A stretch of DNA of 64,000 bases, from assembly GCA_024195265.1 (NCBI GenBank), contig JAJLRJ010000007.1, positions 12,131,828-12,195,827 on the forward strand, read 5' to 3'. The notes beneath the pieces are model-generated. The model made no database searches and was not told the origin of the DNA. It saw only the letters and a list, made by a program, of their open reading frames with translations. Shown here one piece after another: positions 11,809 to 24,546 of this stretch. Position numbers and translations under genes: made by a program. Each line of letters starts with the position of its first letter. Position 1 is the stretch's first letter. The stretch comes from Dendrophyllia cribrosa (taxonomy: Eukaryota; Cnidaria; Anthozoa; Scleractinia; Dendrophylliidae).

Positions 11809-13193
11809 TATTTTTATTTTTTGTGTCACGATTTTGCATGCAAATTTATTCACGCATATTTTAAATTGTGTATTTCCGGTTCACAGCTTTGCTTTTTACA
11901 CGTCCGGTTTAGTGACTTCCGGCTACTCTCACTTCCGGTAAAACATCGTTACTGAAGTGTCACGACAGCGTCTCCTACAACCCTGCTCACATCAGTAATG
12001 TTCACGTCAGGTATATATTATCTTCACAACAATGACTGGCTTCATTGTGGTACAGCCTTCATTTATAAAACATTCAATAGTAACGTGGTTTGCAGGTACG
12101 ATGACTGAATTTTCCATGTCGGACGTCTTCTTATCTTGTTTAAATTTTTAAAATTTAAATTGCTTCTTTTCTTATGGTACATTGAAGTATAAAACAAATG
12201 TTTGATACGCATGCGCATGACAAACATTTTCCGTCATTTGGTCTTATTGGTGTATAAGTCAGTCCTGTATTTCTCCCACAGAGGTGAACGTTGCTTTTAT
12301 ACACAGCATACAACTTGAAGCCGAATTTGTCGCGATTCTGAAAAAACTAAGAGCTATTTTTAATCAGAGTTCTTCCGAGGCAAAAATGTCAAACATCGAT
12401 CTCTCGCACTCGCAATTTATTTCCCGTTTTACTGCCGATTCTTTGTAATGTCTGTATCGGAGCAGTCCTCGCTGCCTGTGGTGAGTAATTTCAAGACTTT
12501 TTTCAAGAAAGAACAATAGAAACACACGGCAAAACAGCGTCGTTACTTGAGCCCATCAGATTTAATAAAACAACTAGACTTTGGGACTGGACTTCTGTGG
12601 ATTATGGACTAGGGAATGCGTGTCATATTAATGTCGATTTTTACTGACTTTATTGCTTTTTGTGGTTACTAGGTTACTAGTAACCACTATGCTGTCACCT
12701 GTGTAAGTAAGTCCGACTTTCCGAAGCGCGAAGTTGTGCCAAGTTCACCCGATTGCTGTACGATGAGACAGTTCTGATAGCTTCGGATTAGACGACTCGA
12801 TTGTCAAGATTGTTTGTACGTGCGCGCTTTGGATTCGTGGAAAAGGTAAACGGAGCTTTCTCGTTATTTTTACTGCTTTACCAAGCACAGCTTTCACCAA
12901 ATGTGGCCAAGTATTGTTTTCAAAGATTATTTTAGGTGTTTTCGTGGTTTGGAAAAAGGTTTTAGTGAAAAATCGAGCTGTGAATCGAAGTGTTTGTTAG
13001 CAGACCATGAGCTATCCGAATTCATGATTCAAACGCCGCCAGCATTTCATTTCTGTACCTTTGACCATTCAGAACTGTTTTTTTTTTATTAGCGAAAGCA
13101 TTATTATACGAATCATTTTCCCGGATAAGATTGGCATTCTATTACACAGGAAAAGTCGGCGATTTTAGAAAGCATAATAAAACAAGGGGCTAC
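11809..13193 (+). repeat. Block B of inverted complex, with 63-codon frame
   Basis: Matches 15222-16605 in reverse complement. It starts with the same TGTGTCACGATTTTGCATGC motif that begins block A. A 63-codon frame (12901-13092, MWPSIVFKDYFRCF...) is present in both copies with four or five substitutions. Product unknown. Confidence 0.7.
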
Positions 13194-14200
13194 ACTGGTA
13201 GCCTGTACTTATGCGCTTGCATAAGAAAGTTATACAGTTTATTTTAAATGGGTCACGCATCCCTCCCCCCTCAACGAATTTTGCGTGACACACTAAAGAA
13301 CACGCTAAAACACGTTTTCTGTACTCGCTTTGAATATTTAATTTATTGATTCCCGATCAAATACACACTCGTCTTTTATTTCCCAAACCGTGACTTCTTT
13401 CTTTACATTTGAAAAGACTACTTTTAAAAGCAATGAAATCAGCAAACGACCGGGCTATTTTTTCAATTTTAGTGAATCTCAATAACAGAATTACGCGACC
13501 GTGCACAAAAACTTTTACTCGGTCTAGACTAAAAGTATGACTAATTTTTGAATAAAATACACCAGTTGTATCGGAAATTGCCCTAGAAACTGATTTGGAA
13601 ATGAAAATTGCAAAACATACACAAACATCTTTGCGTATTAGGCGACGCGCGTGTGAAGTTAGAACTACAGGTATAAAATTAAGTCTTGTTTTGTTTACAT
13701 AATATCAGATGTCATTACGATTGAATTTTAACATGTTTTATAAATATTTCTCCAAAACTAACCAGAACACAAAGAAAAAGTGAATCACAAATTGATATCA
13801 ACATAAATTCTCACCAAAATTTGTAATTTCTTTTACGGTAAAGTCCCTCGTCTGTTTGAAAATTCTTTAAAACTCTGCTTCTTCGGTTTTGATCGCCCCA
13901 CACTGATAAAAGCGTATGAATTTCCTTGAAGCAAGATTAGTTGCTAAAAGGTCTCCTTTTTCTCCACTATAGCGGCTTTGGGTATTCCTTAAAGCTTTCT
14001 CTTTCCATTTTGAATATTTTAAATGTGAGTTATTAATCCGATGACACGAAACTACGGGTATAAAAACCAAGCACATGCCGAGCGCGGCAGCCATTTTTGT
14101 AGAATGTTGGTGACCCGAGGACCCGGTCACTAAAATATGCGTGCATAAATTTGCATGCAAAATCTTGACACAAAAAATAAAAATAATAATAATAAAAATA
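13194..14200 (-). repeat. Block A', inverted copy of A
   Basis: Reverse complement of 10790-11808. The 97-codon frame lies at 13867-14160 on the minus strand. Confidence 0.7.
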
Positions 14201-15221
14201 ACAAGAGGCTACACTTAGCCTATACTCATGCGCAAGAGACTCTAAGACGCGCGATTGAAGTTACCAATTTTTCTGTGCTCGCTTTTAATATTTAATTTAT
14301 TGATTCCGATCAAATCCACACTCGTCTATAACTTTCCAAGCTGTGAATTATTTCTGTTACATTTGAAAAGACTACTTAAAAAAATAGGCAGTAGATGACA
14401 TGCTGTAAAAAGAAATTTGATAATCAATATAAAGATTTAGTTTTCCTGTGTTACTTAATCGCATGCAACCAGTGTAAAATGGGTTATTCCAGAAAAAATT
14501 CCCCCCCCCCCCCCCGACGGATGTAATATTTTTTTACCCCTCCCCCGCCCGGATTTCCCGGCCAGGCCGACCAACCCTCGCACCTTGATTTTTAACCCAG
14601 ATACCCCCTCCTGCCCAGATGGCCATTAACTTTTTGTAGGCCCTAAATAAACAGGAAATCGCATTCAGGAGATCCGGGATTTTTTTAAAGATTTCAAATC
14701 TTTGGTGAGAATTGCTATGAATTGGTCAAACATTTTGTAAATAAACGTTGCGTGACGCATTCACTAAAATCTTTCCGTGATTTTAAGACCAAATCGAAAT
14801 GAAATGTTTCCATAACTTAAGGCTGGTTCTTTAAAAAAATGCTTTGATTTTGTCATCTATAATAAGTTTTTTCCAGGCTTCACAGTTTCTTCAAAGTGTT
14901 GTCGCAAATACACAATTTTGCTTTATGCAAATTTTATGTCAAATGTAATTTGATAGCAAGCTGTTTTTAAATTTTTTATATGGCCACTGAATCCAAAATA
15001 TATTTTCTATAAAAGGTCGAAACTTTTGAATGAAACTCATATTTCCTTGAATGAAAATGTCTTTCCTTTGATTAAAAGAGTCAAACACGTTTCAGAATTC
15101 AGTAATTTTCTGCTTCTAGAAGTCTTGGCGATTTGTTGTATCCTAATTACTGCGAGGAACCGGCTAGCGTCTGCGAAAATATAATAAACATCACAAAATA
15201 ATTCAATTCAGCAACCTATTT
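14201..15221 (+). repeat. Block C of inverted complex
   Basis: Matches 16707-17712 in reverse complement. Contains a C-run near 14502-14515. No coding frame supported. Confidence 0.65.
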
Positions 15222-16605
15222 TTATTATGCTTTCTAAAATCGCCGACTTTTCCTGTGTAATAGAATGCCAATCTTATCCGGAAAAATGATTCGCATAATG
15301 CTTTCGCTAATAAAAAAAAAACAGTTCTGAATGGTCAAAGGTACAGAAATGAAATGCTGGCGGCGTTTGAATCATGAGTTCGGATAGCTCATGGTCTGCA
15401 AACAAACACTTCGATTCAGAGCTCGGTTTTTCACTAAAACCTTTTTCCAAACCACGAAAGCACCTAAAATAATCTTTGAAAACAATACTTGGCCACATTT
15501 GGTGAAAGCTGTGCTTGGTAAAATAGTAAAAAGAACGAGAAAGCTCCGTTTACCTTTCCCACGGATCCAAATTAAGCGCGCACGTACAAACAGAACTTCC
15601 TTGACAATCGAGTCGTCTAATCCGAAGCTATCAGAACTGTCTCATCGTACAGCAATCGGGTGAACTTGGCACAACTTCGCGCTTCGGAAAGTCGTACTTA
15701 CTTACACAGGCGACAACATAGTGGTTACTAGTAACCTAGTGACCACAAAAAGTAATAAAGTCAGTAAAAATCGACATTAATATGACACGCATTCCCCAGT
15801 CCATAATCCACAGAAGTCCAGTCCCAAAGTCCAAATTTTTTATTAAATCTGATGGGTTGAAGTAACGACGCTGTTTTGCCGTGTGTTTCTGTTGTTCTTT
15901 CTTGAAAAAAGTCTTGAAATTACTCACCACAGGCAGCGAGGACTGCTCCGATACAGACATTACAAAGAATCGGCAGTAAAACGGGAAATAAATTGCGAGT
16001 GCGAGAGATCGATCTTTGACATTTTTGCCTCGGAAGAACTCTGATTAAAAATAGCTCTTAGTTTTTTCAGAATCGCGACAAATTCGGCTTCAAGTTGTAT
16101 GCTGTGTATAAAAGCAACGTTCACCTCTGTGGGAGAAATACAGGACTGACTTATACACCAATAAGACCAAATGACGGAAAATATTTGTCATGCGCATGCG
16201 TATCAAACATTTGTTTTATACTTCAATGTACCATAAGAAAAGAAGCAATTTAAATTTTAAAAATTTAAACAAGATAAGAAGACGTCCGACATGGAGAATT
16301 CAGTCATCGTACCTGCAAACCACGTTACTATTGAATGTTTTATAAATGAAGGCTGTACCACAATGAAGCCAGTCATTGTTGTGAAGATAATATATACCTG
16401 ACGTGAACATTACTGATGTGAGTAGGGTTGTAGGAGACGCTGTCGTGACACTTCAGTAACGATGTTTTGCCGGAAGTGAGAGTAGCCGGAAGTCACTAAA
16501 CCGGAAGTGTAAAAATCAAAGCTGTGAACCGGAAATACACAATTTAAAATATGCGTGAATAAATTTGCATGCAAAATCGTGACACAAAAAATAAAAATAA
16601 TAAAA
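15222..16605 (-). repeat. Block B', inverted copy of B
   Basis: Reverse complement of 11809-13193. The 63-codon frame lies at 15307-15498 on the minus strand. Confidence 0.7.
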
Positions 16606-16706
16606 AGAAAAACGAAGCCCATTTTATAACTCATGCCGCTACGCGCATGAGTAATAACAAGAAAAACGAAGCCGGAACCTTACCTTATGCGCGCTATGCG
16701 CATAAG

Positions 16707-17712
16707 TAAATAGGTTGCTGAATTGAATTATTTTGTGATGTTTATTATATTTTCGCAGACGCTAGCCGGTTCCTCGCAGTCATTAGGATACAATAAATCG
16801 CCAAGACTTCCAGAAGCAGAAAATCACTGAATTCTGAAAGGTGTTTGACTCTTTTAATCAAAGGAAAGACATTTTCATTCAAGGAAATATGAGTTTCATT
16901 CAAAAGTTTTGACCTTTTATAGAAAATATATTTTGGATTCAGTGATTATAAAAACACCTTGATATCAAATTACATTTGACATAAAATTTGCATAAAGCAA
17001 AATTGTGTATTTGCGACAACACTTTGAAGAAACTGTAAAGCTTGGAAAAAACTTATTATAGATGGCAAAATCAAAGCATTTTTTAAAGAACCAGCTTTAA
17101 GTTATGGAAACATTTCATTTCGATTTGGTCTTAAAATCACGGAAAGATTTTAGTGAATGCGTCACGCAACGCCGGTTTATTTACAAAATGTTTGACCAAT
17201 TCATAGCAATTCTCACCAAAGATTTGAAAACTTTAAAAAAATTCCGGATCTCCTGAATGCGATTTCCTGTTTATTTAGGGCCTACAAAAAGTTAATGGCA
17301 ATCCGGGCAGGAGGGGGTATCTGGGTAAAAAATCAAGGTGCGAGGGTTGGTCGGCCTGGCCGGGAAATCCGGGCGGGGGAGGGGTAAAAAAATATTGCAT
17401 CCGTCCGGGGGGGCGGGGATTTTTTCTGGAATAACCCATTTTACACTGGTTGCATGCGATTAAGTAACACAGGAAAACTAAATCGTTATATTGATTATCA
17501 AATTTCTTTTTACAGCCTGTCATCTACTGCCTATTTTTTTAAGTAGTCTTTTCAAATGTAACAGAAATAATTCACAGCTTGGAAAGTTATAGACGAGTGT
17601 GGATTTGATCGGAATCAATAAATTAAATATTAAAAGCGAGCACAGAAAAATTGGTAACTTCAATCGCGCGTCTCAGAGTCTCTTGCGCATGAGTATAGGC
17701 TAAGTGTAGCCT
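16707..17712 (-). repeat. Block C', inverted copy of C
   Basis: Reverse complement of 14201-15221, ending at the 19-bp flanking direct repeat. Confidence 0.65.
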
Positions 17713-17731
17713 CTTGTCTTCTTGATATGGT

Positions 17732-18026
17732 GTACGGGTCATTGTGTAATCTATTTGCGTCTGCATTTTCGCAGTTGTCTTTAGGTTTACGCTACGCCGA
17801 GCTGACGACTTCCAATAAGAACGAAACAGCTGTCCTCGGCTGCAATCCTACTTTATCGGTTTCTGTCGCAAAGTTTACCTTTCTACGTAGTCAGATCAGC
17901 CTTGCAGTTTATCTTGTGTTCATCATTTTGGCTGATTAGGTCTCTCGCAGATCCTACGTATGTATTTAGCAGCATTATCGTTTGCGGTCCTTTGCATTTT
18001 ATTTGTTTCTAATCTGTGTTGTAACG
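17732..18026. other. No gene seen
   Basis: Short unremarkable interval between the inverted-repeat complex and R repeat copy 1. GCTACGCCGAGCTGAC at about 17790 recurs in similar form near 24712. Confidence 0.3.
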
Positions 18027-19184
18027 GTTATTGCGTCGACGAAGGAGACGCTTCCTAATCTTGTCGGCTAAGCGGAACGAATCGAGAAATGTGTCGGTAC
18101 CAAATCTGCGCCATTTTGAAACGTCACAATAGTATCCAGCATTCTTAGCGCGTCGTCTAGGCTAAGCGGAACGAATCGAGAAAAGTGTCGGTACCAAATC
18201 TGCGCCATTTTGAAACGTCACAATAGTATCCAGCATCGCGTGGAAATCAGGCATCATCCTGGGGAGCTGGGGTTCCGAAATGTCACATGTGAATAATCTA
18301 TTTGTCTTGATTTAGTTTCGGATATTTTCCCGATTTTGGAATCGTACGGCTCAATATTTCAATGCCCAGTAAAAGTACGCAGTGGAAAAATTGGACGAAG
18401 GTTCTTCTCCGGACCAAGTAAGTTGTTGGGTCTCTTTGGAATAAAGCAAGAAGTTACAGATTTTCCTCGCTGCCGTTCTGGTATGTTTTGAATGTTCTTG
18501 ATTTTGCTGTGGTTCTCTGCCTGATTTGGGAAGCTTTCACCTAAATACCGACGTCGTTCTTCGCGATGTTCTACGGTACGGTGCAATTCGCTTATGTCTT
18601 GTAGCAATAATTCACTGACCGGCCGCGCCAGGCGAACGCAGATAATTTAACTTTACAGTGCTCGAAATTGCGCCTGTATCGGGCGCATTTGCGACTAAAG
18701 ATTTCGCGGTTTTGTGACTAAAATTTGTCTAGCTAATAAAGGAATTATATTCAACAGTCTTGTGTCTTACTTGCAATTGGTAGTTGTAATTTTATCCGAA
18801 AAATCTTGCGAAATTTCACGTTGAATGTTGCGTGACTTAAACGTCGAAATTTCTCATTTCCGGTTCCGGTATTGGTACCTGTACTGAGAAGTATGATTTC
18901 AGAATCGGAGAAATAACCGAAATGAAATCAAGACAAATATACTATTTATATGTCGGAAAAATCTGAGACCTTTCGGAGTACACAGCACGGCAGGATTTTG
19001 CCCGATTCCATGGCGATAGCGTGAATTTGTTTGATGACGGCCCGACGTTTTTGCCTGCGTGACATATCTCGTGACATAGCCCTTTTCAACAGTTGCTGAA
19101 TTAATTCATGAAACTGAGGTACTAGGCTAAGACGTGGTGCCACGGGATAAGGAGACGCACTATAATCTATGATTACTACTAGTT
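18027..19184 (+). repeat. R repeat family, copy 1
   Basis: About 1.16 kb shared with 57095-58298 and, shortened and inverted, with 62712-63216. It starts GTTATTGCGTCGACGAAGGA and ends near GATTACTACTAGTT. Near its beginning a unit of about 100 bp containing GTGTCGGTACCAAATCTGCG is tandemly duplicated. A minus-strand frame (18946-19143) and a short plus-strand peptide followed by a GTAAGT donor-like site (about 18360-18425) are conserved with copy 2. It may be a repeat that captured a gene fragment. Confidence 0.7.
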
Positions 19185-19283
19185 ATTACTTTGTAGTCTC
19201 GTAACGCAACACTGTCATGACTGTCAGCTGATTCTGATCTTATGACTGAGAAATGACCCGCCTCGCTACTGTACCTCTCTCAA

Positions 19284-20225
19284 ATGATGCAAATTGCCAT
19301 AATGTCCACTTTCTTCTTCCTTTTAGCCTTGGTTTGCCTTACCTATGGTTTTAAACTGAAAGATTCGGAAAGATTGGATAAAAATAAACTTCAGGTCCAC
19401 CTTGTACCACACACACACGACGATGTCGGCTGGTTAAAGACTGTAGATGAGTATTATTATGGATCTAATAATTCCATTCAGCACGCTGGAGTGCAGTATA
19501 TTTTAGACTCTGTTATTCCCCAGTTAAGCGCAGATCCTTCAAAGCGGTTTATTTACGTGGAAATCGCCTTCTTCGAGCGATGGTGGAACGAACAAAGCGA
19601 GGGCATGCGAGCGGAAGTGAAGAAACTTGTTCAGGAGAAGAGATTGGAGTTCATAAACGCGGGTTGGTGTATGAACGATGAAGCCGCCACACATTACAAC
19701 GCGATTATCGATCAAATGACTTATGGACTAAACTTTGTAGAAGAAACATTTGGATCGGACGCAAGGCCGCGAATAGCCTGGCACATTGATCCGTTTGGTC
19801 ACTCATCCGAACAAGCTTCAATTTTTGCTCAAATGTCATTCGATGGATTTTTCTTGGGTCGCATTGATTTCGCTGACAAAAAGCTTCGCTTGGAACAGCA
19901 GAGAATGGAACTGGTGTGGAGGGGAAGCACAAATCTTGGACAAGATTCGGATATTTTCGCTGGCGTGCTTTACAACAACTATGCAGCTCCGCGTGGGTTT
20001 TGCTATGACCAGTCGTGTAAGGACGCGATCCCCATACAAGATGATCCAAACCTTTTCGATTACAACGTCGATGATACCGTGGAAAGATTTGTGAAGGCAG
20101 CATACGATCAAGCTGTACATTACAAGACAAACCACATCCTTATGACGATGGGAGAGGATTTCCAGTATGAGAATGCCAACACCTGGTATAAAAATATGGA
20201 CAAGCTAATCAAATACGTCAACAAA
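19284..20225 (+). CDS. MAN2B1: Lysosomal alpha-mannosidase, first coding exon, version 1
   Basis: This exon encodes a signal peptide (hydrophobic [16 protein letters not shown], residues 8-23) and the N-terminal part of a GH38 alpha-mannosidase, the lysosomal enzyme that trims alpha-mannose from N-glycans. The HTHDDVGW motif (residues 43-50, zinc ligands H45 and D47 by family analogy) and the nucleophile region WHIDPFGHS (D169) are intact. The start is an ATG at 19284. The exon ends in phase 0 at a GTAAGT donor (20226). No second or third exon follows before the second version at 26117, so it either splices over it to 28241 as an alternative first exon or is a truncated duplicate. Confidence 0.8.
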
Positions 20226-21120
20226 GTAAGTAATATATTTTTTATGTAGTTAATAGCCGTGGTCACACTACGCACTTTTACCCAGGGAAAACGAATTTAC
20301 CTAGGGCCAATTCACCAAAACTTTCCCAAGGTAAATTCATCTTGGGTTTCATTTTCCCTAGGTGAAATATCTAGAAAGGTCACACTACGATAATCGACAG
20401 CTGTGGTTGTCAGGCATTTCATTTGTGCAATTGAATTTTTGGCTTTGATAAATATCATATGTGGAGACTGACACACATATTGAGTGGGTAAAGTTGGGTA
20501 GGAAAGGTGATGGCAGTCTCGGTCTCTCGGATAGAAACCACCTGGGCGGAAGGAGGGGAGGGGGTGGGGTGATTGTCGTACCTTTAAGGGATAAATAATA
20601 AGTCACTCAGAGTATTATCAAAAATGACCACTTTGAAAGTTATGCTAACAGGAACAACTTTTCAAAAATAATTGGTACCTCTTTAATAGGGGTAAACATT
20701 CATGTGAGCCACACCCACAAAACGGACTTCTTTTCAATGGGTACCCGCCCGGGAAAAAACACCGGCCGGATAACCCCACCAGATTAGGGGCCTCTGCACA
20801 TGATGGCGCCATGCCGAGGTGGTTCTTCGTATCAGTGTATAGCAAGGTGGACATAATAATTACTGGCATAATATCCTGGGCTAAACGTTAACCATTTATA
20901 TGAACAAGAACAGTTAAAGAAGAACTGCTACCACGGTGCCACTTCTTTGACGAAAACGGTAAGATCAAAAAGCTACCTGGAGTGGTATCAACTCTATACA
21001 ATCATCAAGGGAGAAAAGTATGACTCAAACGACTTACGACTTAAGTGATCATTGGGGACACCGAGATCCCAAATCCCGTTGAGGTTAGTAATGCATTTAA
21101 CAAACACCTTACTGATATAG
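20226..21120. other. Intron sequence after first mannosidase exon
   Basis: Non-coding. GGTCACACTACG occurs directly repeated at 20261-20272 and 20378-20389 around a 105-bp insert with palindromic CCTAGG motifs, probably a small MITE with its target duplication. Confidence 0.4.
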
Positions 21121-21520
21121 ATGTTACAGGTCAAATATGATTTCAGGTTAATATTGATTTAACCTAGGTTATTCTGAAGGCACCTAAATCAAATAAAGAA
21201 ACTTTAAATTTCTGTTCCAATTTATACCCTATAAAATTAGGGTTTAGCGTTCATATGAGATGCTGTGAGGGTGGGGGTGGGGGTGGGTGGTGTGAAGGTG
21301 AAAAGGAGGAAAAGCAGGGGGGAAATAATTAAAAGTTCGTTTTTTAATTGCATCTGATTCTTTTTAAGAACCCCCCAAAAAAGTCAAACCCCTATTTTTT
21401 AACCACACCCCAAAAAATTAATGGCCCTTTTTCAGACAGAGTGATAGAAAAACAACCCAGGTTATTAAAATTTGACCTAGGTTGAAAAAATAACCTAGAC
21501 TTAAATTTAACCTGTAACAT
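21121..21520. mobile_element. 400-bp foldback element, ATGTTACAGG ends
   Basis: Termini ATGTTACAGG and CCTGTAACAT are perfectly complementary, and the arms share TTAACCTAGGTTATT-like blocks. Not coding. Confidence 0.6.
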
Positions 21521-21757
21521 AGACGATATACGCCCGACTTGAATTTGGCGCAAAAACATTTGCCGCCCATATTAAATTCAATAATTACATGTGTCATTGA
21601 GTTTTTTCGATCTGAAATCGTTAACCGTTGCACCCTGGATCCAGAGGTCCGTTCTCTAAATATCATGAGTGAAATTAACCGCATAAACGGTTAGAAGAAG
21701 CTCGCGAGACGGACGCGTTGCGCCTCGTTGTCGCGGCTTCGCCGCTTAAACTCGCCG

Positions 21758-22035
21758 GTTTTCCAGGGTTTAACCGTTGCGGAAGTTTCTAAACTTGTCA
21801 GAGATCTGCCAACTGGGAAAGCCGATGGCCTCGGAAGCATTCCAGCTCATCTCCTTAATGTGTCTATACGTATCAATGACTGCTACCTCACTGACGCGTG
21901 TTTTCAACAGAGTATCCGTAGCCCTATCGAGCATGATCGTCCGGGTCAGTGTAGTTCTGAAAAGAACTCGTCTGTTGTTGTTGACATTGACTGACGTTTC
22001 GATAACCTGAACGGAAGTCATCTTCAGGGTCATGT
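21758..22035 (+). pseudogene. LINE/retroelement fragment and associated repeat
   Basis: Residues LTVAEVSKLVRDLPTGKADG at about 21765-21825 match the conserved region upstream of LINE reverse transcriptase boxes. It is fused to a repeat whose complement contains CTGAAGATGACTTCCG and CGAAACGTC (about 21990-22030). The same repeat recurs at about 28020-28200. The latter may be a Penelope-type or LINE terminal sequence. Confidence 0.45.
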
Positions 22036-22854
22036 GAATTGTGAATCGTCAATTATACGTCTGATTATAGCTGTCATTGGTCAGTTATAGCAATTGGAAG
22101 TATTCCTTAGTGGTAATTGAAAGAAAGCTAGAGTAACCCCGATCTTTAATTAAAGGTGACTCAAAATCGGATCCATTGCAGCCATAATGATTATAGGCCA
22201 ATATCAGTCTGTTGAAAAGCTATATAATTATTATTGCCCAGGTACACCAATATCTGGTGGACAATAACATTCTTCTTTAAGTATTGTTCCACATAACAAC
22301 GATAGCAAACTTCATTGTTCTGCGGCATTGGCTCTTTCCCACATAGAATATCTTTGATTTCAAGAATAGAGGAGGACCTGATGGTTAATAATTATATTTC
22401 ATTATAAAAATAAAGAAAATCCATTTGCGTCAAATAAATTTTAGGAAATGTTCGTGCTTAACCAATCAGAATAGCAAAAGACAACAGCTAATAATTTTGC
22501 TTCTTTGATGAAGTTCCCCAAATACAACTTCTTTTAAAAATTGTATGTTGTGCGATTGGGTCTCAAATTACTTGAAACCTTAAAAAAATTAGACAAAATG
22601 CACCTTGAACCTTAACTTTTTAGCGGTTTTCGAGTCTAGGCCAATGAGATCACTAGTTTTAACAATGAAAATTCTTGACATTCCATCGTGTTTGACATTC
22701 CATTGCCGTTGGCGCTATCCTTCTTATGCGGATCATTACTTAATAAACTCCAATCTTGCTTTAAACCACTTCATTCTATACTCCCAGCACTTTTGCGCAG
22801 ACGCAACAAACAATTAGTTTTCTGGAACACCAATATTGATGCCAGTCAGTTTAA
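22036..22854. other. No gene seen
   Basis: Intron sequence without a supported feature. Confidence 0.3.
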
Positions 22855-23236
22855 TTGAGTTTAAAAAGACGTTTGACACCATATACCATGAAATCCTTCC
22901 ATAAAAAAACTGGAATGGTGTTTTAGAGCCAAGGCTTTAGGGACTCTGTCACGAGGGCGCATGTGCCAGTTTCTTAAACCGAAACTTAAAGTGTCAATTT
23001 TAAAATGGCGTCGACTAGTGGCGGCGATCACGGTGGAAAACGAAGAAACTCGTGAAGGAAAACGAAATTGACACTTCAACTTGAAAATTTCAAGTCTGGC
23101 GCATGCGGCCTCTTGACATTAAAGTATTTAATAATTTATTTTTCTCTCGTAGTCAATAATGTCAACTCAGAATTAACTCAGAATTAAGTACTATTTGTTC
23201 AGTGCGGGGCACCTCAAGGGTCCATCTTAGGAGCCG
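22855..23236 (+). pseudogene. LINE reverse transcriptase fragment
   Basis: Plus-strand residues FKKTFDTIYHEIL (about 22859-22897) and CGAPQGSILG (about 23201-23230) are conserved reverse transcriptase boxes of Jockey/CR1-type LINEs in the right order. Between them, from about 22975 to 23090, sits a small foldback with ends AAAGTGTCAATTT and AAATTGACACTT. The fragment is interrupted and dead. Confidence 0.6.
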
Positions 23237-23850
23237 TTTACATAAGAGTTTTGGCCGTCCCGCGATGACTTTTACCCTGGGATGAGTTCATCTCGGGATC
23301 TGGTCTTTTCCTTTTTGCTCTTTACATGGTTTCGTCCCGGGACGAGTTTATTCCGGAATGATTTCATTCCGGTCCGAAGCACCGGGATAAAATGTCATCC
23401 CCCGGATGAAACGCGACGAAATGATTCCATTCTCTATTTTCGAATTGCCCAGAAAACACTTTGTTTGCCCCCCAAATTTTGTTTGTAAATGCTCTTGGGA
23501 GGACTGTATATTCCCAAGAGCATTTCAAAACAATAGTTTATGCAAAATTTGGGAGGCAAACAAAGTGTATTATGGGCAATTCGAAAATAGAGAATGTAAA
23601 CAGTCTTTTAGGGATGAAAGTTCGATCATTGTTACGATGAGCTCAATTTAACCAGTTAAAGACTCAACGCTCCTGAGGTGAACTTAAAGCTTCTTTATAA
23701 CTTCTGAAGAAGTAATGTATTGGGATAAAATTGCTTTGTGTTGTTTACGCTCGGTTGAGATCAACAATCACTTCGTGTCGGGCGAGGTGACTTTCGTCCC
23801 AGGATCCCGGGATGAAAGCACTTTATATAAACCAACTTCTTTTCATCCAG
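23237..23850. mobile_element. Foldback element with CCCGGGATGA motifs
   Basis: It starts near CGTTTACATAAGAG and ends near CACTTTATATAAACC, with a central palindrome around 23515 (arms about 23440-23590, ATTGCCCAGAAAACACTTTG against its complement). Repeated CCCGGGATGA-like motifs occur in both arms. Non-autonomous. Confidence 0.5.
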
Positions 23851-23978
23851 GCCATTAGGATCTCTACTCTTTCTTCTCAGCATTAGTTATTTACCTACCT
23901 GCAGTATCCTCTCTGTCATGAAGCAAGGATGTACGTTGATAACACAAATAAACCCCTCCCGGCGAATGGTATATATCT

Positions 23979-24304
23979 GGGCCCGGTTGTTCGAAAACAG
24001 GGTTAAACTAACCTCCGGTTAGGCTTAACCGGAGGTTAAATTTCTTAACCGCACGTTTGTTAACCCGAGGGCGTTACTCATCTTCCATGAATTTATTGTT
24101 GTTTTTGAAAACGTTTCGTTGCCGTAAATCATAGAATATTTGTCAGATTTAACCCGAGGTTGGTTTTTTAACCCACCTAGCTAAGAGGGTTAAATTTATC
24201 CCGCTGTTTAATCCGAGGTAATCTGCGGTTAAAACTTAACCTCCGCGGGTTAGAGCAATTTAACCCGAGGTTAGGATTTAACCGGCTTTCGAACAACCGG
24301 GCCC
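23979..24304. mobile_element. Foldback MITE, GGGCCCGGTTGTTCGAAA ends
   Basis: A 326-bp element with complementary ends GGGCCCGGTTGTTCGAAA and TTTCGAACAACCGGGCCC, and internal AACCTCCGGTTA/TAACCGGAGGTT palindromes. Related in its ends to 867-1013. Confidence 0.75.
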
Positions 24305-24314
24305 TGAAGGATAA

Positions 24315-24546
24315 TAGCGACCTTCAGATTGGACTACGAGTACGAGATTGAGTACGAGTACGAGTTTTCAAACCAAATTCGTGTTCCTCATATACTTAAT
24401 TATCACAACAATCTTATCCCTAACGTTTATTTACGTGTTAGTCAGCAACAGGAAGGAGTTACAGTTCGGTGGATACAATTATCTCGAAATTCCAAAGTCG
24501 TACTCGTACTCGATTTCGTACTCGTAGTCAAATCTGAAGGTCGCTA
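24315..24546. mobile_element. Foldback MITE with GAGTAC repeats
   Basis: Ends TAGCGACCTTCAGATT and AATCTGAAGGTCGCTA are complementary, with TACGAGTACGAG repeats in each arm. The open frame across it is an artefact of the repeat. Confidence 0.7.

Larger units (their letters stand above)
10606..17712. mobile_element. 7.1-kb complex of interleaved inverted repeats
   Basis: Three blocks each occur twice in opposite orientation, in the order A, B, A', C, B', C'. The junctions carry TATGCGC-type palindromes and GGCTACAC...GTAGCC motifs. A 19-bp direct repeat, CTTGTCTTCTTGATATGGT, flanks the whole at 10587-10605 and 17713-17731, as if it marked one insertion. The copies appear almost identical by eye. 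No transposase is recognisable. Confidence 0.7.

Noticed and set aside
10606..17712. Treating the inverted-repeat complex as an assembly artefact
   Set aside because: The copies differ by scattered substitutions and small indels and the blocks are interleaved, not mirrored about one point. An artefact would usually give an exact mirror, although only long reads can exclude it.
19705..20135. Long antisense frames in the mannosidase exon (also near 26357-26885)
   Set aside because: Antisense shadows of a strongly conserved coding exon.
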